Assembly (NCBI GenBank): GCA_021822495.1
Contig: JAKAQO010000002.1
Location: forward strand, 97,044-161,043
Direction of reading: 5' to 3'
Length of the DNA stretch: 64,000 nt
Source: a bacterium
GTDB taxonomy: Bacteria > Elusimicrobiota > Elusimicrobia > UBA1565 > UBA9628
Shown here: positions 9,162 to 18,058 of the stretch, piece by piece
How positions within the stretch are numbered: position 1 is the stretch's first letter
How the letters are laid out: every line of letters starts with the position of its first letter
Program-made: the position numbers and the translations under genes
Notes under the pieces: model-generated
Told to the model about the DNA's origin: nothing
Seen by the model: only the letters and a program-made list of their open reading frames with translations
Databases searched by the model: none

Positions 9162-9932
9162 TCAATTTGTTTTTCCGGTCCGTTCGTCAAACACCTGCGC
9201 CCCGGAAGGCGGTTCAAAATGAAATTCCGCGCTCGACAACGCTATATTATAAACGATATCAGAAAAGTGAGACCGCACCAAAACGCCTTTTTGGGCGAAA
9301 TCGCTTTCTATCGGGAAGAAATCCCGCGTATTAAAAAATAAGCGCAAGGAAAACTTTTCGGATGAAGACTTGGGGGTGAGCAAAAGCTCAATATTGCGGT
9401 AGCCGGACATTCCCCGGGGCGCCAAGGAATTATGAATGATCTTAATGTTATAGTTCTTAAGCATCGAAGCGTAATGACCGAAGTCCAGCAAGCCTCTGGC
9501 AAAAGGCTGGGTTTTAGCCCAATAAGCGAGTTCCATTTCAAGCGCTTCTTTTTTAGACGGACGCCAAATCCAAATCGTTTCGCCATCGGAAACCACCGTC
9601 TGTTTTTCTGGCAGTTTTTGATCGATATGAAAGCGCGAGCCTCTCGCGTATTTTAAGGAACCGCGGACATTTTGGGCGATTCCGGCGTCCCGAATGAGGA
9701 TTGTTTGATTAAAGCGAGCGGATAAGGTCTTGATTTTCGCTTCAACCGCGGATAAATTTTTGACAATATCCGCGAGCGTCAAGGGAGTCGAGGAAGGCGC
9801 AAAACTAAAATCTAAAGCGGAAGAGGAGACAGGAACCGTTGATGAGGAAGGCAAAACCTCGCTAGCCAAAGCGCCGGAAGCCGAACAAAGAAGCAACACT
9901 CCCGTGAAAAGCGTCAATTTTTCAATCACGAG
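9162..9932 (-). CDS. lolA: LolA-like outer-membrane lipoprotein carrier
   Basis: LolA shuttles lipoproteins across the periplasm from the LolCDE complex to the outer membrane. The 256-residue form starting at GTG 9932 begins with a clean signal peptide (LTLFTGVLLLCSASGALA). A longer frame to an in-frame start at 9986 would put 18 hydrophilic residues before it and overlap ftsK further. The mature part has the family pattern: LSAVEAKIKTLSARFNQT, then GSLKYARGSRFHID, then VVSDGETIWIWRP. The start lies 11 nt inside the end of ftsK, so translation is probably coupled. Confidence 0.75.
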   Translation of the reverse strand, partial: LVIEKLTLFTGVLLLCSASGALASEVLPSSSTVPVSSSALDFSFAPSSTPLTLADIVKNLSAVEAKIKTLSARFNQTILIRDAGIAQNVRGSLKYARGSRFHIDQKLPEKQTVVSDGETIWIWRPSKKEALEMELAYWAKTQPFARGLLDFGHYASMLKNYNIKIIHNSLAPRGMSGYRNIELLLTPKSSSEKFSLRLFFNTRDFFPIESDFAQKGVLVRSHFSDIVYNIALSSAEFHFEPPSGAQVFDERTGKTN

Positions 9933-12135
9933 TTTCCACGGGAACTTGGGGAAAATGTTGGCGCAAGTAATCTTCAATTTGGTCAAAATGGATATCCCAA
10001 TGGTTCGAGCCCTCCGGCTTATGAATTAACTCTTTCACCTCAAGCGCGCTCAATAAATTTGTCGCTCGCGCAGAGGAGCCAAAATGGGATTTCAAAAGGT
10101 CCTGAGAAACGCGCCGGCGTTCTAGCACTAATTTAAGCGCCTGGGAAAATTCCAAGGGTTCGACTCCCAAGGAACTTAAATCCGCCTCGGCGGATTTGGT
10201 CATCGTCTCAAGCGCCGGATAATCGGGCTTGGCCTGGGTTTTAAGATAGGCGACTAGTTTTGAAATTTCCGATTCCGAGACATAAGCGCCTTGACAGCGT
10301 TCCGGCTTTTGAGAACCCACCGCCAGATAAAGCAAATCCCCTTTTCCCTGCAAAGCGTCAGCGCCGGTAGAGTCTAAAATAACTTTTGAATCAACCTTGG
10401 ATATCACCTGAAGCGCGATGCGGCAAGGCAAATTAGCCTTGATGACGCCGGTGATAACGTCAACCGAAGGCCTTTGAGTCGCCAAAACCAGGTGAATGCC
10501 GACCGCCCGCGCCATCTGCGTCAGCCTTTGAATGGAATCTTCCACGCTGTCTTGGGCCACCAGCATCAAATCAGCCAGTTCGTCGATGATGACGACGACA
10601 AAAAATTCCCGGGGGCGTTTTTCTTTAACTGCGAGAGCATTATAAGCGTCAATATTGCGAACGCCAAAGAGCTGAAACTTCTCATATCTCTTTTCCATCA
10701 GACGGACCACCGCTTTTAAAACCTTGGCCGCGTCCTTGGGACTCGTAATCACGCTCACTTTTTCGGGAGAAGTCGTCGGATCAAAAAGATGCGGAATCCC
10801 CTCGTAAAAAGTCAGCTCCAAACGTTTAGGATCAATCAAGACAAATTTGACCTCATCGGGCCTGGTCGCAAACAAAATAGAAGCGATGATGGAATGAACT
10901 AGGATTGATTTTCCGCTGTTAGTGGCTCCGGCAACCAGCAAATGCGGCATGGTTTGAAGGTCCGCCGTTTTCGGCTCTCCATCAGCGGAAAGCCCCAAGC
11001 CAAATAAAAGAGGCTTTTGGGAATTCATGAAGGCCGGGCTTTCCAAAATTTCCCTCAAATACACCATCGCGGGTTTTGAATTGGGAATCTCAACTCCCAC
11101 CGCGCCCTTGCCTGGAATCGGGGCCAAGATGCGAATTCCCTTGGCCTTGAGCGCCAAGGCAATATCGTTTTCCAAAGCGGCGATGGAGCTGACCTTGACC
11201 CCAGGCCCCGGCGTCAATTCATAGCGGGTAATCACGGGTCCCGGAGAAACTCCGCTCACTCTTGCCTCAACGCCAAAACTTTTGAGCGTGGCTTCCAAGA
11301 CGGAAGAAGCGGCTTGAATTTCCGCCTCCGAGGGCTTTCCGCGATCCCTAGACGACTGCGGCGGCGTTAAAAGTTCCAGGGACGGCAAAATATAAGTGGA
11401 AGAAGAATTTTCCGCGTCCCGCTCTTTAACCCTGGAAGAAACCTTTTCTTTCTTCTCATTTTGCGCGGGATTTGGCGAAGTTTCGATTTTGAGCGGCTGT
11501 TTATCCACGGGTTTTTCCGCCGCCGCGGGAGCCATTTGAATGACTGGCGACTCTTTTTTCGCCGCTAGAACCTGGGCCGACAAAGTCTGATGTTCTTTTT
11601 TCCACGCGCGATATTCCGCCGTTAATTTTTTTAAGACCGATTCCGCCAGCTTAAGCCACGGAATCCTAAACAGGAAATGAAGAGCGGCCAGGAAAAAAAT
11701 CAGGGTAAACAAAACTCCGCCAAAACGGCCAAAAGCCGTGATCAAGGCCGCGCCGATTTTAAAACCGACGATGCCCCCGGCCCTTTGCCCCCAATCCGCT
11801 GAAAAAATTCCGGCGGTCAGAGAAAATAAAGACGCCAAAAAGACAAGACTTAAGAGAGAAAATAAAGCCCGCAGCCATCGAAGAAGCGGGTAATTTTTTT
11901 TTGCAAGTTCAAGAAGAGAATAAAGGAAAAAAACGGGAAAAAGATATCCCGTCTGGCCGAGCAAAAAATCGAGTTTGGATTGAGTCCAAATTCCGGCGCG
12001 GCCTGAATAGGCGGGAAGGTAAGTCAGCCAGGCGACATAAAGACAAGCCGCCAAAGCCGCGAACCACCAAAAAACCTGGGCGTAACCAGAGGACTTTTTA
12101 CGAACGGAACTTTTTTTTCCGCCGGAGAGACTCAC
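9922..12135 (-). CDS. ftsK: DNA translocase FtsK/SpoIIIE
   Basis: A 737-residue ATP-driven double-stranded DNA pump acting at the division septum to clear chromosomes. Four N-terminal membrane helices (from VFWWFAALAACLYVAWL) are followed by a Lys/Glu/Pro-rich linker, then the alpha-beta motor. The motor shows Walker A GATNSGKSI, FVLIDPKRLEL, and Walker B-region FFVVVIIDELADLM, followed by the LATQRPSVDVITG segment. The C-terminal gamma winged helix (VSQDLLKSHFGSSARATNLL) would read KOPS-like sequences. Length is normal for the short FtsK class. The ATG overlaps the accB stop by 4 nt. Confidence 0.95.
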   Translation of the reverse strand: MSLSGGKKSSVRKKSSGYAQVFWWFAALAACLYVAWLTYLPAYSGRAGIWTQSKLDFLLGQTGYLFPVFFLYSLLELAKKNYPLLRWLRALFSLLSLVFLASLFSLTAGIFSADWGQRAGGIVGFKIGAALITAFGRFGGVLFTLIFFLAALHFLFRIPWLKLAESVLKKLTAEYRAWKKEHQTLSAQVLAAKKESPVIQMAPAAAEKPVDKQPLKIETSPNPAQNEKKEKVSSRVKERDAENSSSTYILPSLELLTPPQSSRDRGKPSEAEIQAASSVLEATLKSFGVEARVSGVSPGPVITRYELTPGPGVKVSSIAALENDIALALKAKGIRILAPIPGKGAVGVEIPNSKPAMVYLREILESPAFMNSQKPLLFGLGLSADGEPKTADLQTMPHLLVAGATNSGKSILVHSIIASILFATRPDEVKFVLIDPKRLELTFYEGIPHLFDPTTSPEKVSVITSPKDAAKVLKAVVRLMEKRYEKFQLFGVRNIDAYNALAVKEKRPREFFVVVIIDELADLMLVAQDSVEDSIQRLTQMARAVGIHLVLATQRPSVDVITGVIKANLPCRIALQVISKVDSKVILDSTGADALQGKGDLLYLAVGSQKPERCQGAYVSESEISKLVAYLKTQAKPDYPALETMTKSAEADLSSLGVEPLEFSQALKLVLERRRVSQDLLKSHFGSSARATNLLSALEVKELIHKPEGSNHWDIHFDQIEDYLRQHFPQVPVETRD

Positions 12136-12647
12136 GTCTTTTCAACAATGAAGAGGTCTTGCCCGGCTTTAACCGATTTCCCATTTTCAACCAGCGCCTT
12201 GACGATCGTGCAGGGAAACTCGGCGCGCGTCTCGTTAAAGACCTTCATCGCCTCGATCATGCAAAGAACCTGCCCAGGTTTCACCGCATCGCCTTCCTTC
12301 GCAAACGGCGGGCTCGACGGAGTGGGAGCGCGGTAAAAAATTCCCATCATGGGAGATTTAATCTTGATTCCGGCGGGAGGCGGAGCTTCCACCGCGGCTT
12401 GAGCGGCTACGGGAGCGGAAGACGCAGGCAAAACTGATCCTTGGAACGCCGCCACCGGAACAGGAACAGGCCTTAAAGCCGGGTTTTTACGGCGCACCAT
12501 TCGGAGAGAAAAATCCTTTTCCTCAAGCTCAAGGGCGTCCAGCCCGTTTTCTTTCATGAAGGAATAGAAAGATTTCAGCTTTTCCAAGGGAGCAAATCCT
12601 TCGGAAGAAGGCTTCTCCCCATTTTTCTCCGTCGGCTTTTTAGGCAT
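12132..12647 (-). CDS. accB: Biotin carboxyl carrier protein of acetyl-CoA carboxylase
   Basis: AccB carries CO2 on biotin between the biotin carboxylase and the carboxyltransferase in fatty-acid synthesis. The C-terminal biotinyl domain has SPMMGIFYRAPTPSSPPF (the thumb insertion typical of AccB) and the biotinylation motif EAMKVFNE. The usual motif is EAMKxMNE, so the Met after the Lys is replaced by Phe here. An Ala/Pro-rich linker precedes the domain. I chose ATG 12647 (171 residues); TTG 12659, overlapping the pnp stop, would add MIKL. accC is not next to it in this window. Confidence 0.9.
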   Translation of the reverse strand: MPKKPTEKNGEKPSSEGFAPLEKLKSFYSFMKENGLDALELEEKDFSLRMVRRKNPALRPVPVPVAAFQGSVLPASSAPVAAQAAVEAPPPAGIKIKSPMMGIFYRAPTPSSPPFAKEGDAVKPGQVLCMIEAMKVFNETRAEFPCTIVKALVENGKSVKAGQDLFIVEKT

Positions 12648-12655
12648 AAGCTTAA

Positions 12656-14863
12656 TCAATGACGCGTTTTAGAGAATGAACCATCCGATTTTTTTGAGTC
12701 ATGACGGCGCGGAGGCTGTGAACCGCCGGCATTTTCCGAGCCCGGAGCGAGAACCGCCTTACGAGACAGGCGAATCTTTCCGTCCCCGTCAATTTCCAGA
12801 ACCTTGACCTCAACGGGATCGCCTTCCTTAAGGACATCCGTCACCTTGGCGACGCGGTTAACGTCAATTTGGGAAATATGTAAAAGGCCCTCGCGTCCGG
12901 GAAAGATTTCGACAAAAGCGCCGAACTCTTTAATCGAAACGACATGGCCCTTGTAGATTTTTCCAACTTCCGCTTCCATGGAAAGAGCCTCAACTTCCGC
13001 TTTGGCCTGATCGCAACCCTCAGCGTCTAAGCCGCTGATAAAGACCGAACCGTCGTCTTCCACGTCCACCTGAACGCCGTAGGTCTCAATCAAGCGGCGG
13101 ATATTTTTTCCGCCGGGGCCGATCAAGGCGCCAATTTTATCGACTGGAATATGAAGACGTATGATGCGGGGCGCGTTCGGGGAAAGCTCTTTTCTCGGAG
13201 CGGCAATGGCCGTTTTCATTTTATCGAGAATGAACATCCGGCCACGTTTGGCCTGTTCAAGAGCTTCCCGCATAATCGCAATCGAAAGGCCCTCGATTTT
13301 CATGTCCATCTGAAAACCGGTGATTCCTTTTTCAGTTCCCGCGACTTTAAAGTCCATGTCGCCGTTGTGGTCTTCAACTCCGGCGATGTCGGTGAGAATG
13401 GCGTGTTTGGAACCTTCCAAGACTAGCCCCATCGCGATTCCGGCGCAGGGAGCTTTCATCGGAACTCCGGCATCAAACAGCGCCAAGGAGCCGCCGCAAA
13501 CAGAAGCCATGGAAGATGAACCGTTTGATTCGAGAATATCGGAAACGAGGCGAATCGTGTATGGAAAATCTTCCTCGGCTGGCAATAAAACCGCCAAGCT
13601 TCGCCGCGCCAAAGCCCCGTGGCCGATTTCCCGGCGTCCCGGACCGCGTTCGGGTTTCACTTCGCCGACTGAGAACCCGGGAAAATTGTAATGAAGCAAA
13701 AAGCGTTCCTTATATTCTCCCTCCAGTTCATCCATAACCTGCATCTCGCCCGGGCTTCCCAAGGTGCAAGACACCAAGGCCTGGGTTTGACCGCGGGTAA
13801 ATAAAACCGAACCGTGGAGGCGCGGCAAAATGGGAAGTTGAATTGAGATAGGCCGAATCTCATCAAATTTCCGGCCGTCCGGACGCAACCCCTCGTTTAA
13901 GGTCAAGGCTCGGCTCTCGTGGTAGAGAATTTCCTCGATCACCGGCCCGACATGGGACATTCCACCCACAAAGGCGGCATCGGTTTTTGCTTTTTCCTCG
14001 ATCTCTTTTTTAATTTCGTCTTTAACGGCGTCAATTTTCTCATCCAAACCGGCCTTATCCAAACGAGACCGAAGAGCTTTTTTAATCGGTTCAAGGGCTT
14101 TTTGAGAAACCCACTCAACGACATTCTGCGGCCGGGAGACTTTCGCAATTTCGCGCTTGGTCACCACGCGCCCGGAAGCGGCGGATTTTTCGGCAAGCGA
14201 AATTTGCAAATCGCAAAGCCCGTCGATGGCTTCGGAGGCAATCTTAAGAGCCTCGGAAAAAAGATCCTCTGAAACTTCATGCGCGCTTCCCTCAACCATA
14301 AGAAGAGCGCCTTTTTTTCCGGCGACAACCAATTCCAATTCCAGGGTTTCGCGCTCTTCAAAAGTCGGAAATAAAACCCACGCGCCGTTTAAGCGCCCTA
14401 TGCGAACCGCGCCCACCGGCCCGCCCCAGGGAATATCCGAAAGCATCAGCGCCGCGGAAGCCCCGTTAATGGCCAGAACGTCGGCATCGTTTTGCAGATC
14501 AGAAGAGATTGTAATCGTGTGAAGCATCGTCTCATAGCGCCAGTTCTCATTAAAGAGCGGACGAATGGGGCGATCGATGAGGCGGGAGGTCAAAATTTCT
14601 TTTTCCCGCGGACGAGTTTCGCGTTTAAAAAACCCACCCGGAATGCGCCCTGCCGCATAGGTTCTTTCCCTATATTCGGAAGTCAAGGGAACAAAATCCG
14701 CGTCCTTGGGCGTCCAAGCCGCAGTGGCGGTAGACAAAACCACGGTTTCGCCCAAGTGAGCGGTGACGGCTCCCCCCGCCTGCTTGGCGATGGTGCCGGT
14801 TTGAAGGCGGATTTGTTTCCCGCCGAAATTTCCTTCTAACGAAATCTTTTGAATGGAGTCCAT
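12656..14863 (-). CDS. pnp: Polynucleotide phosphorylase
   Basis: This 735-residue 3'-to-5' phosphorolytic exoribonuclease is a core mRNA-decay enzyme that works as a trimer. Two RNase PH domains are separated by the helical domain. The second ends its catalytic part in GVEDHNGDMDFKVAGT. A KH domain (LIGPGGKNIRRLIETYG) and an S1 domain (GHVVSIKEFGAFVEIFPGRE) follow. A short Lys/Arg/Ser-rich tail ends the protein. It starts 2 nt after rpsO stops, the classic rpsO-pnp order, and in many bacteria PNPase controls its own level post-transcriptionally from this operon. Confidence 0.97.
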   Translation of the reverse strand: MDSIQKISLEGNFGGKQIRLQTGTIAKQAGGAVTAHLGETVVLSTATAAWTPKDADFVPLTSEYRERTYAAGRIPGGFFKRETRPREKEILTSRLIDRPIRPLFNENWRYETMLHTITISSDLQNDADVLAINGASAALMLSDIPWGGPVGAVRIGRLNGAWVLFPTFEERETLELELVVAGKKGALLMVEGSAHEVSEDLFSEALKIASEAIDGLCDLQISLAEKSAASGRVVTKREIAKVSRPQNVVEWVSQKALEPIKKALRSRLDKAGLDEKIDAVKDEIKKEIEEKAKTDAAFVGGMSHVGPVIEEILYHESRALTLNEGLRPDGRKFDEIRPISIQLPILPRLHGSVLFTRGQTQALVSCTLGSPGEMQVMDELEGEYKERFLLHYNFPGFSVGEVKPERGPGRREIGHGALARRSLAVLLPAEEDFPYTIRLVSDILESNGSSSMASVCGGSLALFDAGVPMKAPCAGIAMGLVLEGSKHAILTDIAGVEDHNGDMDFKVAGTEKGITGFQMDMKIEGLSIAIMREALEQAKRGRMFILDKMKTAIAAPRKELSPNAPRIIRLHIPVDKIGALIGPGGKNIRRLIETYGVQVDVEDDGSVFISGLDAEGCDQAKAEVEALSMEAEVGKIYKGHVVSIKEFGAFVEIFPGREGLLHISQIDVNRVAKVTDVLKEGDPVEVKVLEIDGDGKIRLSRKAVLAPGSENAGGSQPPRRHDSKKSDGSFSKTRH

Positions 14864-14865
14864 GA

Positions 14866-15132
14866 CTATTTTCTCAAGTCGAGCTGCTTAAGGATTTTGC
14901 CGTATCCTTCCGGATCCTTACGCTTGAGATAGTTCATGAGCCTCCGCCTTTGGCCGACGAGCATCAAAAGACCGCGCTGTCCGGCGTGGTCTTTTTTGTG
15001 CGTTTTAAGATGGGCCGATATCTGCTTGATTCTTTCGGTGATGAGCGCTGACTGCGCCAGCGCGCTTCCGGGATTTAAATGTTCTCCCGAGAACTTCTTA
15101 ATGATTTCTGTTTTAGTTTCTTTAGTTAGCAT
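14866..15132 (-). CDS. rpsO: Ribosomal protein S15
   Basis: The 88-residue protein begins MLTKETKTEIIKKF and contains the S15 signature (SALITERIKQISAHLKTHKK, then LLMLVGQRRRLMNYLKR). It binds 16S rRNA in the small-subunit platform. A frame extension to TTG 15147 adds five residues and is rejected because ATG 15132 gives the standard S15 N-terminus and length. No Shine-Dalgarno sequence precedes the ATG; instead a TATAAT lies 6 nt upstream. Confidence 0.97.
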   Translation of the reverse strand: MLTKETKTEIIKKFSGEHLNPGSALAQSALITERIKQISAHLKTHKKDHAGQRGLLMLVGQRRRLMNYLKRKDPEGYGKILKQLDLRK

Positions 15133-15138
15133 GAGTTT

Positions 15139-15144
15139 ATTATA
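15139..15144 (-). promoter_or_regulatory. Candidate rpsO -10 box (TATAAT)
   Basis: A perfect minus-strand TATAAT ends 6 nt before the rpsO ATG. The best -35 match, TTGGAC at 15165-15170, is 20 bp away, which is long. If used, the transcript would begin at or next to the start codon. Confidence 0.4.
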
Positions 15145-15305
15145 CAAAAATTTCGTAAGAGCGCGTCCAAATAGTTTTGGCCATCATTCCAGCGACCAAG
15201 CGTCGGCGAGGAAGTGTGACCGAGGATATCCCGAGGAAATGCCCTTTCCAGAATCTGCGGAAAAACGGCGCGCTTCCAAGTTCGTTGGGGAGCGTCCGGA
15301 AGCCG

Positions 15306-15326
15306 CCTGCCTTCCGGACAGGCAGG
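15306..15326. repeat. Inverted repeat after the ankyrin gene
   Basis: Two 7-bp arms (CCTGCCT and AGGCAGG) pair perfectly around a 7-nt loop, 13 nt after the ankyrin gene stops. No T-run follows on the minus strand, so it is not a typical intrinsic terminator. It could still stabilise the 3' end of the mRNA. Confidence 0.5.
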
Positions 15327-15338
15327 AAATCCAAGCCA

Positions 15339-18035
15339 TCATAATGCCCTTGCCCCGGCTTTGAGGAGCTCGGAAACGATATTCTTATATCCATGTCTAT
15401 TAGCCCTATCAAGCGCAGTGTAATCACACAAGTCTTCTTTGGCATTCACATTCGCTCCGGCTTTGATGAGTTCCTGAACTATTTCCAGATAACCTTCTTC
15501 AGCGGCCAAAATAAGAGCCGTATCCCCATCTTGATTCTTCGCATCCACATTTGCCCCAGTCTTGATAAGTTCCCGCACGACATTAAGATGGCCGTTTGCA
15601 GCTGCCATGTATAGCGCGTCATTTTTATACCCAACATTCATATCCGTCCCGGCGGCCTTAAGAAGTTCTCTCGCAATACCAAGATGTCCTTTCTGAGAGG
15701 CCCTTACGAACGCGATTTTGCCATATCTACTTTTCACATTGACCCCGGCTTTGATAAGTTTTTGTACTAACTCAAGATGCTCCTTCCCAACAGAATCAGC
15801 AACCGACAAAAGCGCCCTCTCACCATTTTCATTTTTTACATCCGCGCCCGCCTTGAGAAGTTCCTGAACTGTTCCCAGATGACCCTTCCCAGCAGCCCGC
15901 ATAAGCGCAGTGTTGCCAAACAAGCCCTCGGCATTTACATCCGTTCCGGCCTTGATGAGTTCCTGGGCCACTTCCACCGGAGCATCCCAAGCGGCCCGAA
16001 TAAGCGCAGTGTCGCCATCGTTATCCTTCAAATTCACATCCGCTCCAGCCTTGAGGAGTTCCTGAACTATCTCAAGGTGACCCTCCCCAGCAGCCCGCAT
16101 AAGCGCAGTACGACCATGCTTATCTTTGGCATTCACATTTGCCCCTGCCTTGAGGAGTTCCTGAACTATCTCAAGGTAACCCTTCTCAGAAGCCCCCATA
16201 AGCGCAGTACGACCATGCTTATCCTTCGCATTCGCATTCGCTCCAGCCTTAACAAATTCTCTCACAACCTCAAGATATCCTTTCTCAACAGCCTCGATGA
16301 ATGCGGCATTTCCAGATATACCTCTCACATTCGCTCCGGCTTTGATGAGTTCATGGACAACCCCAAAGCGGCCATACCGAGCGGCAAAGATGAGCGCAAT
16401 ATTTCCATATTCATTTCCCATCCCTAATTTGATGATTCTTCTGGCATCCCCTGCCGTGGTGGCCTCAATGAGTTTAATGCCTCTATTTCTCCCTTTGACA
16501 TCTGCGCTATTTTCGATGAGTTCCCTTACGCTGCCAAGATGGTCATTCTTAGCGGCCCGAATGAGAGCTGTGTCGCCATATCTACCTTTAGCATCCACAT
16601 CCGCTCCGGCCCTGATGAGTTCCCGAAGCGCTTCCACGCGGCCATTTTCAGCGGCCCGAATAAGCGCAGTGTCGCCATCTCTAGCTCGAGTATTCACATC
16701 CGCCCCGGCTTGAAGGAATTTTTTAAGCATTTTAAGGTTGCCATATTCAGCGAACTTTATGAGCGCGGTATCTCCGTCTTTGTTTTTAACCTTTACATTT
16801 GCCCCGGCTCTGATGAGTTCTCGCACAATATCAGAATCTCTCGCCCCCATGAGCGCAGTGTCGCCATCGTTATCCTTCACATTCACATCCGCTCCAGCCT
16901 TGATGAGTTTTTGAACTATCTCAAGGTGACCCTCCCCAGCGGCCCGCATAAGCGCAGTATGGCCCTGTGAACCTTTGACATTCGTATTCACTCCAACCTT
17001 GAGGAGCTCCTGAACTATCTCAAGGTGACCCTCCCCAGCAGCCCGCATAAGCGCAGTACGACCATGCTTATCTTTGGCATTCACATTTGCCCCTGCCTTG
17101 AGGAGTTCCTGAACTATCTCAAGGTAACCCTTCTCAGAAGCCCCCATAAGCGCAGTACGACCATGCTTATCCTTCGCATTCGCATTCGCTCCAGCCTTAA
17201 CAAATTCTCTCACAACCTCAAGATATCCTTTCTCAACAGCCTCGATGAATGCGGCATTTCCAGATATACCTCTCACATTCGCTCCGGCTTTGATGAGTTC
17301 ATGGACAACCCCAAAGCGGCCATACCGAGCGGCAAAGATGAGCGCAATATTTCCATATTCATTTCCCATCCCTAATTTGATGATTCTTCTGGCATCCCCT
17401 GCCGTGGTGGCCTCAATGAGTTTAATGCCTCTATTTCTCCCTTTGACATCTGCGCTATTTTCGATGAGTTCCCTTACGCTGCCAAGATGGTCATTCTTAG
17501 CGGCCCGAATGAGAGCTGTGTCGCCATATCTACCTTTAGCATCCACATCCGCTCCGGCCCTGATGAGTTCCCGAAGCGCTTCCACGCGGCCATTTTCAGC
17601 GGCCCAAATGAGCGCTGTGTCGTTATCCTTATCTCTGGCATTGATATCCGCCTCAGATTTAATGAGTTCCTGAACTATCTCAAGGTAACCCTTCTCAGAG
17701 GTCCACATGAGCGCTGTGTAGCCATATCTACTTTTAGCATCCACATCCGCTCCGGCCTTGATAAGTTCCTGAACTATCTCAAGATGACCTTCTCCAGCAG
17801 CCCGCATAAGCGCAGTGTGGCCATATATACCTTTGACATTCGTATTGGCTCCAACCTTGATGAGTTTTTGAACTATCTCAAGGTGACCTTCCCCAGCGGC
17901 CCGCATAAGCGCAGTGTGACCATGTTTATCCTTCGCATTCACATCCTCCCCGGCTTTGATGAATTCTTTGAGCCTCTCAGGGCGGCCATTCCGAGCGGTC
18001 TTAATCAACATTTCATTCTTATCGTTAATATTCAT
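15339..18035 (-). CDS. Giant ankyrin-repeat protein
   Basis: This 898-residue protein consists almost wholly of about 33-residue ankyrin repeats (pattern DGDTALIRAAENG, then a leucine-rich helix, then LIRAGADVDAK), more than twenty in series. There is no signal peptide or membrane helix, so it is probably cytoplasmic and makes protein contacts. A 598-bp block occurs twice in the gene, 948 bp (316 codons) apart. The ATG has a GAGGG sequence about 9 nt upstream and lies 23 nt after the MBL nuclease gene, as last gene of a seven-gene run. It may be a sensor or scaffold for the upstream AAA+ and nuclease proteins; that is inference. Confidence 0.9.
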   Translation of the reverse strand: MNINDKNEMLIKTARNGRPERLKEFIKAGEDVNAKDKHGHTALMRAAGEGHLEIVQKLIKVGANTNVKGIYGHTALMRAAGEGHLEIVQELIKAGADVDAKSRYGYTALMWTSEKGYLEIVQELIKSEADINARDKDNDTALIWAAENGRVEALRELIRAGADVDAKGRYGDTALIRAAKNDHLGSVRELIENSADVKGRNRGIKLIEATTAGDARRIIKLGMGNEYGNIALIFAARYGRFGVVHELIKAGANVRGISGNAAFIEAVEKGYLEVVREFVKAGANANAKDKHGRTALMGASEKGYLEIVQELLKAGANVNAKDKHGRTALMRAAGEGHLEIVQELLKVGVNTNVKGSQGHTALMRAAGEGHLEIVQKLIKAGADVNVKDNDGDTALMGARDSDIVRELIRAGANVKVKNKDGDTALIKFAEYGNLKMLKKFLQAGADVNTRARDGDTALIRAAENGRVEALRELIRAGADVDAKGRYGDTALIRAAKNDHLGSVRELIENSADVKGRNRGIKLIEATTAGDARRIIKLGMGNEYGNIALIFAARYGRFGVVHELIKAGANVRGISGNAAFIEAVEKGYLEVVREFVKAGANANAKDKHGRTALMGASEKGYLEIVQELLKAGANVNAKDKHGRTALMRAAGEGHLEIVQELLKAGADVNLKDNDGDTALIRAAWDAPVEVAQELIKAGTDVNAEGLFGNTALMRAAGKGHLGTVQELLKAGADVKNENGERALLSVADSVGKEHLELVQKLIKAGVNVKSRYGKIAFVRASQKGHLGIARELLKAAGTDMNVGYKNDALYMAAANGHLNVVRELIKTGANVDAKNQDGDTALILAAEEGYLEIVQELIKAGANVNAKEDLCDYTALDRANRHGYKNIVSELLKAGARAL
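16060..16657. repeat. Intragenic duplication, copy A
   Basis: A 598-bp block that by eye matches 17008-17605 base for base. It encodes about six ankyrin repeats. The copies are in the same orientation and 948 bp apart, so the frame is kept. The first mismatches flanking the block are at 16059/17007 and 16658/17606. Confidence 0.9.
17008..17605. repeat. Intragenic duplication, copy B
   Basis: Second copy of the block at 16060-16657. The lack of visible mismatches in such a repeat-rich gene suggests a recent unequal exchange or ongoing gene conversion. Confidence 0.9.
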
Positions 18036-18058
18036 GGCGTTTTCCCTCTAACAGCCTT

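Noticed and set aside
15140-15445. 101-codon minus-strand frame across the end of the ankyrin gene and the rpsO upstream region
   Set aside because: It runs in another frame through the ankyrin 3' end and through the rpsO promoter region. It is Arg/Phe-rich with no domain, and its end coincides with a functional start region.
15339-18035. Regularly spaced repeats resembling a CRISPR array
   Set aside because: The period is about 99 bp with degenerate units that translate into ankyrin repeats. There are no unique spacers and no cas genes.
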